Assembly (NCBI RefSeq): GCF_016583645.1
Contig: NZ_NRRL01000027.1
Location: 1 to 64,000 of the forward strand
Origin: Rhodovibrio sodomensis
Lineage (GTDB): Bacteria; Pseudomonadota; Alphaproteobacteria; Kiloniellales; Rhodovibrionaceae
DNA length: 64,000 bases
Direction: 5' to 3'
Position numbers and translations under genes: made by a program. Below, in pieces: positions 58,526 to 64,000 of the stretch; the first letter of the stretch is position 1, and each line of letters begins with the position of its first letter. The notes under the pieces are model-generated. The model searched no databases, was not told the DNA's origin, and saw only the letters and a list, made by a program, of their open reading frames with translations.

Positions 58526-59131
58526 TCAGGCCGTTTTCGCCGGTGAGGCCGCCGTGCCGCCGTCCGGCCGTTCGGCATCCGCGCCCGGCACCGGGGCGAA
58601 CTGGCCGAACTCCACCCGGCCCTGCATCAGCGTCTCCAGCCCCGCCTCGGCGAGCGCGGCGTCCGTCCGCACCATGTAGCCGGCCACCGTGTCGAGCGTG
58701 GCGTCGGTCACGGCGTCCACGTTGCCGTAGAGGTTGCGGCGCAGCGCCTCCCTCAGGTCGGTGCGGCTGCCGTCGAGCCCGGCGTCATAGGCCTTGATCC
58801 GGCCGTAGAAGTTGCGCGCCATCTTCTTCACGCGCGGGCCGACGCCGAGGTCGCCGGCGCCCAACTCGCGCACGCTGCCGTCCATGTCCTCGAACATCCG
58901 ATCGAACACGGCCTGCGCCAGGCGCGCTGTTCGGCGATGGTCGGCGCGCAACCGGCGCAAGATCAGGTAGACGTGCAGCGAGACCAGCTCGAACCGCCCG
59001 TCCAGCGTGTCCGGCACCTCCAGATCGGTGTAGAAACCGGGCTGGCGCGCCTGCGCGACCGCCTGGGCGTAGAGCTCGGCGGCGGGCTTGGCCTCCGGAC
59101 GCCAGCGGCGCAACAGTTGGGCGAGCTTCAT
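58526..59131 (-). CDS. Ubiquinol-cytochrome c chaperone
   Basis: CBP3/UQCC1-like assembly factor, 201 aa, needed for cytochrome bc1 complex biogenesis. Family segments: PGFYTDLEVPDTLDGRFEL, LVSLHVYLILRRLR, and the DMDGSVRELGAGDLGVGPRVKKMARNFYGR block. ATG at 59131. Upstream of yceD on the same strand; a 147-base gap separates them. Confidence 0.92.
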   Translation of the reverse strand: MKLAQLLRRWRPEAKPAAELYAQAVAQARQPGFYTDLEVPDTLDGRFELVSLHVYLILRRLRADHRRTARLAQAVFDRMFEDMDGSVRELGAGDLGVGPRVKKMARNFYGRIKAYDAGLDGSRTDLREALRRNLYGNVDAVTDATLDTVAGYMVRTDAALAEAGLETLMQGRVEFGQFAPVPGADAERPDGGTAASPAKTA

Positions 59132-59316
59132 GCGGTGTTCCGGTCGATACGATGCGTTCCACGCGGCGTTCTGGGCATGGCGTTCTGGGCATGGGGTGAT
59201 CCGGGATCGGCCCGGCTTGCACGTCCGCCCCGGCCGCGGGGCTTGAAATGGGCGCGGCAGCGAGGGTAATCAAGCACGCACGCGATCGAGACGGATTGAA
59301 GGACATTCGGGCCGCC

Positions 59317-59808
59317 ATGCGCCAACCTGCAAAAGTGCGTCGGCTGCGTCATCTGAGCCTCGCCGGAGTGGCCGCCCTGGCGCTCGCCGGGTGCGAGCTT
59401 CCGGTGCAGGTCCACGGCAACCTGCCGAAAGATAGCGAAATCGCCCGGATCGAACCCGGCAAGCAGGGCCGCACGGATGTGGTCAATTTGCTCGGCCCGC
59501 CGTCGGTGCGCTCCAGCTTCCAGGACAGCACCTGGTATTACATCGGCCAGAAACAGACGCAGTTCGCGTTCTTCGATCCGACCATCCGGGAACGCAACGT
59601 TCTGGTCCTGACCTTCGACCAACAGGACCGCCTGACCGGCAAGAAGCTGTACACCATGACCGACGCCCAGAACATCGATCCGGTGGACCGCCAGACGCCC
59701 ACCGAGGGCCGCGATCTCTCGGTGATCCAGCAGCTGCTGGGCAACGTTGGCCGGTTCAACAACGCGCCTGGAAGCGGTCAAATCGGCAATCCCGACCCGA
59801 CCCGCTGA
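59317..59808 (+). CDS. bamE: Outer membrane protein assembly factor BamE
   Basis: Lipoprotein of 163 aa in the BAM complex. Lipobox LALAGC with Cys near residue 26, then the SmpA/OmlA domain: IEPGKQGRTDVVNLLGPPSVRS, TWYYIGQK and LVLTFDQQDRL. The C-terminal extension (after about 125) is proline/asparagine-rich. ATG at 59317 with AAGGA upstream. Diverges from the cytochrome bc1 chaperone gene. Confidence 0.95.
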   Translation: MRQPAKVRRLRHLSLAGVAALALAGCELPVQVHGNLPKDSEIARIEPGKQGRTDVVNLLGPPSVRSSFQDSTWYYIGQKQTQFAFFDPTIRERNVLVLTFDQQDRLTGKKLYTMTDAQNIDPVDRQTPTEGRDLSVIQQLLGNVGRFNNAPGSGQIGNPDPTR

Positions 59809-59842
59809 CCACGCGTTCGCGTTCTAAGACAGTTGCCAGCGT

Positions 59843-61072
59843 TCACGACCGGGCGGGTGAATCCGCCGTTGGACCGGAGTCCGCCGCCTCCGCGGCGTCT
59901 TCCCGGCCGGCGCGCGGCACCAGTGCGAGTGCGCCCAGCGCGAGCGCCAGCGGCGCGACCACGACCAGATTGACGGCCGTCCAGCCCAGCGCGTCGTACA
60001 ACACCCCGGACAAAAGCGCCGTCACCGCCACCGTTCCGAACACCATGACGTCGTTGAACGCCTGAACCTTCGCCTTCTCGGCCGTGTCGTGCAACTCGGT
60101 GACCAGGGTGGTACCGCCCACGAACAGAAAGTTCCAGCCCAGGCCGAGCAGCACCAGGCCGGCCGCAAAATAGGCCACCCCGATCCCCGACACGTTGATC
60201 GCGACCGCGCCCAGCATCGCGAGCGCGCCCCCCGCCATCACCGGGCGCACACCGAACCGGTGGATCAGATGGCCGGTGAAGAACGACGGTGCGAACATGG
60301 CGAAGACGTGCCACTGGATTACCATCGCCGCATCCCCAAACGCGTGCTGGTGGCCGATCATCGCGGGTGGCGTGATCGCCATGATCAGGTTCATGGCGCC
60401 GTAGCCGACCATGCCGCAGAACACGGCCATCAACAGCGCAGGCTGGCGCACGATCCGGCTCAGCGGCCGGCCGCCGGTGCGCCGTTCTTCCGCGCTCGGC
60501 TTGGGGATCTGGATGAACTGCACGAACAGGAGCGCGAGCGCGCACAGCCCCGCAATGGCGAGATAGCCGCCGGCGAACGCGGCGTCGGCGATCAGCTCGC
60601 GGGCGTGATTGGCGATCTGCGGGCCCAGGACGGCCGCCAGCACGCCGCCCGCCATCACCAGCGAGATCGCGCGGCTGCGCCAGACCGGTTCGACCGCGTC
60701 GGCGGCGGCGAAGCGGTAGTACATACCGTGCGCCAGAAAGCCGCCGGTCAAAACCGCCGCCAGGCAGTACAGCGCGTAGCTGTGCTGCTGGATCGCCAGC
60801 ACGCCGACGATCCCGCCGGCGATCCCGATCAGCGATCCCTGGGTGAAGCCGGCGCGCCGGCCGAAGCGTTTCATGAACAGCGAAGCGACCGGGCTAACCG
60901 ACATCAGCGCCACGAACTGCAGGGCAAGCGGCAGCGTGCTGAGCCCCGGGCGCGGCGCCAGCTCCGCGCCGACCAGCGCGGTGATCGAGATCACCAGCGC
61001 GCTGCAGGTCATGGTGAGCGCCTGGCACAAGGCCAGGATCGACACGGTGGCGATGGTTCGGGACGGGGCCAT
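59843..61072 (-). CDS. Major facilitator superfamily permease
   Basis: Inner-membrane transporter of 409 aa with about 12 hydrophobic helices. Motif-A-like FMKRFGRRAGFTQGS follows TM2, and the equivalent second-half loop is LIHRFGVRPVMAGG. Helices are arranged as two six-TM halves with a central loop (FIQIPKPSAEERRTGG). Resembles inner-membrane MFS proteins of unknown substrate. It converges with bamE. Confidence 0.85.
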   Translation of the reverse strand: MAPSRTIATVSILALCQALTMTCSALVISITALVGAELAPRPGLSTLPLALQFVALMSVSPVASLFMKRFGRRAGFTQGSLIGIAGGIVGVLAIQQHSYALYCLAAVLTGGFLAHGMYYRFAAADAVEPVWRSRAISLVMAGGVLAAVLGPQIANHARELIADAAFAGGYLAIAGLCALALLFVQFIQIPKPSAEERRTGGRPLSRIVRQPALLMAVFCGMVGYGAMNLIMAITPPAMIGHQHAFGDAAMVIQWHVFAMFAPSFFTGHLIHRFGVRPVMAGGALAMLGAVAINVSGIGVAYFAAGLVLLGLGWNFLFVGGTTLVTELHDTAEKAKVQAFNDVMVFGTVAVTALLSGVLYDALGWTAVNLVVVAPLALALGALALVPRAGREDAAEAADSGPTADSPARS

Positions 61073-61143
61073 GGCGCCGGAGGCTAAGCCAAGGCCGCCC
61101 GATGGGAAAGCCTCGGCAGCCGGCTCCCGCGCCGCCGTCGCGG

Positions 61144-61617
61144 TTACCGGCGCCGTGCCTGCTGCGGCCGCGTGTCCAGGCTCTTCAACAGGACCGCGCG
61201 CACGTCGACCGAAACCTCACGCTGCGCGGCCGCATGCAGGTGGCGCTTGACCAGCGGGATCTTGTCGGAGCGCTCGTGAATGAAGCGGTAGGCGTACAGG
61301 CCGTGCAGTTCGCTCAACATGGCATCGCGCAGCGCGGGCGCGCGCGCCTTAACGGCGGCTTCGGCGGCTTCGTCGGGCACTTCGAGTTGCACGACGTAGG
61401 TCACCAGCTCGCGCACCTGCCCGTCGCGCATCACCGGAAAGGTCAGGGGGTTCAGCTCGACGAACCAGCTCTCAGGCGCCGACTCGGTTGGATCGCCTTC
61501 CGAGGCGTGGGCACTCGCGAACGGGAACGGCTCACCGCGCAGGCCAAACCACCAGCCGGCGGTGCCGCCGCCCGCAACCAGCAGGACGACGAGGCAAAGC
61601 AATAGGATACGAAGCAT
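61144..61617 (-). CDS. FliL-like membrane protein
   Basis: 157-aa protein with one N-terminal TM helix (about 1-23) and a periplasmic domain resembling FliL: LNPLTFPVMRDGQVRELVTYVVQLEV, then ALRDAMLSELHGLYAYRF, and a C-terminal VDVRAVLLKSLDTRP. FliL stabilises flagellar stators, but no flagellar gene is nearby; alphaproteobacteria also carry stand-alone FliL-like proteins. 174 bases after thiL on the same strand. Confidence 0.78.
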   Translation of the reverse strand: MLRILLLCLVVLLVAGGGTAGWWFGLRGEPFPFASAHASEGDPTESAPESWFVELNPLTFPVMRDGQVRELVTYVVQLEVPDEAAEAAVKARAPALRDAMLSELHGLYAYRFIHERSDKIPLVKRHLHAAAQREVSVDVRAVLLKSLDTRPQQARRR

Positions 61618-61791
61618 TAAACCACCGGGAAAACGATCGGAAGGTCGCGCAGCGCGCGGACCATAAGGGCTCAGCGGTTGCCAAGGTGTTAACCTGTCGG
61701 CCGCCGCCGGCTTGCGACAACGGGTCAGCGAAATACGCTAAGAGGCCCATACATCGTTATTTTTGACCTGCATGTAGCTGCGGACGACGGA

Positions 61792-62775
61792 TCAGAAATG
61801 TTGCCAGCCGGCGGCACCGGTCTCGAGCAGCTCGCCGTCCGGGCCGCGCACCGCAACGCCGCTGCCGGCCCGCAGCTGACCGATCCGGGTCAGCGGCAGA
61901 TCCAGCTCCCGGGCAAGCGCCAACACCGCGTCCTGCCGGCCCGGCGGCACCGCGAACACCAACTCGTAATCGTCCCCGGCTGTAAGTGCGGTCGATAACG
62001 CCCTGGAATCGCCCTCGACGAGCCGTTGAACCGGAGTCGACAGCGGCACCGCCGCGGCCGTCACCTCAGCAGCCACGCCGGACGCGGCGCACAGATGCGC
62101 GAGATCGGCCACCAGCCCGTCGGAGATGTCGAGCGCGGCCGTGGCGAGACCGCGCTCCAGCAGCCCCTGCCCAAGCGCCACCCGCGGACGCGGCCGGCGG
62201 TAGCGGTCGATCAGCGTCGCCAGCGCCGGTTCGTCCAGCGCATCCGACAGCTCTCCCTGCGCCGCCTTCAGGCCGAACGCCGCGTCGCCGATCGTGCCGG
62301 AGACGTAGATATTGTCACCGGTGCGCGCCCCGGCCCGGCGCAGGCAGCGGCCCTGCGGGACGGACCCCACGGCCGTCAGCGACAGCACGGTCGCGCCGTG
62401 CGTGCGCGTGGTGTCGCCGCCCCACAGCCGGACGGCGTAGCTGTCCTGGTCGCCGGCAAGCCCGGCAGCAAAGCCGGCGATCCAGTCTTCCTGCACGTCC
62501 GGCTGGAAGGCGGTGTTGAGCAGATAGCCCTCCGGCCGGGCGCCCATCGCGGCCAGATCCGACAGGTTCACCCGCAGCAGTTTGCGCGCGACGTCGTCCG
62601 CCGGGTCGTCCGGCAGATAGTGCACGCCGGAGGCGATCGTATCGCTGGTGTAGACCAGGTGGCGGCCGGGCAGCGGCGGGATTACCGCGGCATCGTCGAG
62701 CAGGCCGAACGCGCCGTCGGTGCCCGCTGCCAGCGGGGCGAAGTAGCGTGCGATCAACTCGAACTCGCCCCGCAT
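61792..62775 (-). CDS. thiL: Thiamine-monophosphate kinase
   Basis: ThiL, 327 aa, phosphorylates thiamine monophosphate to thiamine diphosphate. Motifs include FELIARYFAPLA at the start, LLDDAAVIPPLPG, VNLSDLAAMGARPEG, RLWGGDTTRT, and ALDISDGLVADLAHL. ATG at 62775, six bases after the nusB stop, so tightly linked to nusB. Confidence 0.96.
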   Translation of the reverse strand: MRGEFELIARYFAPLAAGTDGAFGLLDDAAVIPPLPGRHLVYTSDTIASGVHYLPDDPADDVARKLLRVNLSDLAAMGARPEGYLLNTAFQPDVQEDWIAGFAAGLAGDQDSYAVRLWGGDTTRTHGATVLSLTAVGSVPQGRCLRRAGARTGDNIYVSGTIGDAAFGLKAAQGELSDALDEPALATLIDRYRRPRPRVALGQGLLERGLATAALDISDGLVADLAHLCAASGVAAEVTAAAVPLSTPVQRLVEGDSRALSTALTAGDDYELVFAVPPGRQDAVLALARELDLPLTRIGQLRAGSGVAVRGPDGELLETGAAGWQHF

Positions 62776-62781
62776 GGCGGC

Positions 62782-63318
62782 CTAGACGTCGCCCGCCTTG
62801 GTGCCGCCGGCCGGCCGGTCGCCGAGCTCTTCCGGGCGGAGTGTGCGGGCCATGTGATCCAGGACGCCGTTCACCATCCGCGGCTCCCGGTCGTCGAAGA
62901 ACGCCTTGGCGAGGTCGACATACTCGTGGATCGCCGTGCGCGCGGGCGTCGTCGGCCGGTGCGCGAGCTCGAACAGGCCGCACATCATGATGATCTGCAG
63001 CAGCCGCTCCAGCCGCTCGAAGCTCCAGCCCGCGGCAAGGGCACCACTCAAAGAGTCGATCAGATCCGCCCGGTGCGCCACCACGCCCTTGACCAGGTCG
63101 CCGAACAGGCCGCGGTCGATCCGGCCCAGCTGCACGCCGTCGATCGTCTCTTCCAGCCGGTATTCCAGAAATTCGGTGACCACGCGGTCGGCGGTCATCT
63201 CGCCCAACTCGACCTGGTAGAGTGCCTGCACCGCGGCCAGCCGCGCCTGCCGACGGCGGTCCGGTCCGGGACCCTTCGCGCCGGGCCTCTGGGGCCGGCT
63301 GTCGGCGTTCGCGCTCAC
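62782..63318 (-). CDS. nusB: Transcription antitermination factor NusB
   Basis: NusB, 178 aa from the chosen start, binds boxA RNA with NusE in antitermination complexes. Family segments: RRQARLAAVQALYQVE, a helical core, and TPARTAIHEYVDLAKAFFDDREPRMVNGVLD. The GTG at 63318 is chosen because GAGGAGAG lies 5-8 bases before it; in-frame ATGs at 63342 and 63378 have no such site. It sits between ribH and thiL. Confidence 0.95.
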   Translation of the reverse strand: MSANADSRPQRPGAKGPGPDRRRQARLAAVQALYQVELGEMTADRVVTEFLEYRLEETIDGVQLGRIDRGLFGDLVKGVVAHRADLIDSLSGALAAGWSFERLERLLQIIMMCGLFELAHRPTTPARTAIHEYVDLAKAFFDDREPRMVNGVLDHMARTLRPEELGDRPAGGTKAGDV

Positions 63319-63392
63319 GTAACTCTCCTCTGTCTCGAGCATGGCGGACGGCGTCTCGCGTTGGGTCACGGACGGCACGTGGGCCGCGGGCG

Positions 63393-63857
63393 TCAGCGCG
63401 GGTACAGGTTGAAGCGCCGTTTGACCTGCAGCATCTGCAGGCAGGCATCGGCCGCCTCGCCGCCCTTGTTCTTGCGGTTGACGTCGGCGCGCGCCATCGC
63501 CTGCTCGTGGTTCTCCACCGTCAGGATGCCGTACCCCAGCGCCAGGCAGTGCTCGGCGGCGATGTCCTGCAGCTTGCGCGCGCTCTCCTGGCAGACGTAG
63601 TCGTAGTGCGTCGTCTCCCCGCGGATCACGCAGCCCAGCGCCAGGTAGCCGTCCGGGCGCGGCCGGCCGGCGTAGAAGTCGAGCGAGCGCACCGCGATCC
63701 GGATCGCGGTCGGTATCTCGAACGCGCCCGGCACGCGGACCACCTCGTAAGTCGCCCCCGCGGTCTCCAGCGCCGTCACCGCGCCGCTCAACAGATGCTC
63801 GCCCACGTCCTCGTAGTAGCGGGCTTCGACGATCAGAATGTGGGGCGCGTCGGCCAT
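63393..63857 (-). CDS. ribH: 6,7-dimethyl-8-ribityllumazine synthase
   Basis: RibH, 154 aa, penultimate step of riboflavin synthesis. It has RVPGAFEIPTAIRIA and the active-site stretch GCVIRGETTHYDYVC with His84, and the typical GGEAADACLQML near the C-terminus. ATG at 63857. Lies after ribBA and before nusB. Confidence 0.97.
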   Translation of the reverse strand: MADAPHILIVEARYYEDVGEHLLSGAVTALETAGATYEVVRVPGAFEIPTAIRIAVRSLDFYAGRPRPDGYLALGCVIRGETTHYDYVCQESARKLQDIAAEHCLALGYGILTVENHEQAMARADVNRKNKGGEAADACLQMLQVKRRFNLYPR

Positions 63858-63917
63858 GGCCGGTTCGGTCCTGGGATCAGCGGGTTACGGGGACAAGTTA
63901 TGACAGCGGATACAGGC

Positions 63918-64000
63918 CTAGCCTGCCGCGCCGTCGCTGCCGTGGGGGATCGGACGCTGGTCCACGATGCGCAGGCCGTAGCCCTCCTGCAGCCCAACAA
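63918..64000 (-). CDS. ribBA: GTP cyclohydrolase II / RibBA, C-terminal end only
   Basis: Only the last 26 codons and TAG are in the window. They read VGLQEGYGLRIVDQRPIPHG and a short Ser/Asp/Gly/Ala end, matching the end of RibA-type GTP cyclohydrolase II (VGLxGYGLxIVxRxP). In alphaproteobacteria this is usually fused to dihydroxybutanone-phosphate synthase as RibBA. It comes 60 bases before ribH on the same strand. Confidence 0.85.
   Translation of the reverse strand, partial: VGLQEGYGLRIVDQRPIPHGSDGAAG

Overview
The window is GC-rich (mostly about 65-70% by eye), densely coded bacterial chromosome. Gene content and order (ribBA-ribH-nusB-thiL; yceD-rpmF-plsX-fabH-ihfA-merR; sdhE-mfd with divergent recG; coaD-gyrA; ssb with divergent uvrA; a UbiH-type hydroxylase; a ubiquinol-cytochrome c chaperone) point to an alphaproteobacterium, probably of the Rhodospirillales type. 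Two betaine-type BCCT transporters and a CaCA cation exchanger fit a salt-adapted lifestyle. Genus and halophily are inferences; no rRNA is present to settle them.

Layout. 1-1.2 kb: 3' part of an ISAs1-family transposase, then tRNA-Ser(UGA). 1.3-9 kb: BCCT transporter, UbiH-like hydroxylase, rhomboid protease, MFS permease, CBS-domain protein, SDR oxidoreductase and DsbA-like protein. 9-15 kb: DNA repair block (mfd, sdhE, recG). 15-20.5 kb: Na+/Ca2+-type exchanger, a decayed corA remnant, a secreted protein translationally coupled to a second BCCT transporter, and an unusual protein carrying two fused DUF502 domains. 20.5-25.5 kb: two tRNA-Leu genes, small membrane and secreted proteins, an oligopeptidase B-like peptidase and a flavodoxin-like protein. 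25.5-33.3 kb: six-haem c-type cytochrome, tRNA-Lys, coaD, gyrA and a PNPOx-like flavoprotein. 33.3-41 kb: an iron-siderophore locus (frameshifted TonB receptor, binding protein, fused double permease, no ATPase) set among copies of a 117-bp hairpin repeat, followed by two unrecognised membrane proteins. 41-49 kb: secreted protein, ssb, uvrA, composite repeats, a 53-codon gene, a GcvA-like LysR regulator, cutA and a DUF72 protein. 49.4-53.5 kb: an intact IS21-family element that cut a lipoprotein gene in two; the 6-bp target duplication is still visible and the gene can be rebuilt in frame. 53.7-64 kb: housekeeping genes (tRNA-Pro, merR-ihfA-fabH-plsX-rpmF-yceD, cytochrome bc1 chaperone, bamE, MFS, FliL-like, thiL-nusB-ribH-ribBA).

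How the genes fit together. Most genes sit in short housekeeping operons. The accessory signal lies in the repeats and in the damaged genes: three full copies and one half copy of a CTAG-bounded, two-hairpin repeat whose edges supply the stop codons of two genes; a second family of about 125-bp palindromic elements; a frameshifted siderophore receptor; an IS-split lipoprotein; and a corA relic. No CRISPR array, prophage, secretion cluster or recognisable defence island is visible. The best candidates for something little described are the CTAG-bounded repeat family, the double-DUF502 fusion, the BCCT-coupled periplasmic protein, the P460-like six-haem cytochrome, and two orphan intrinsic terminators that may end small RNAs.
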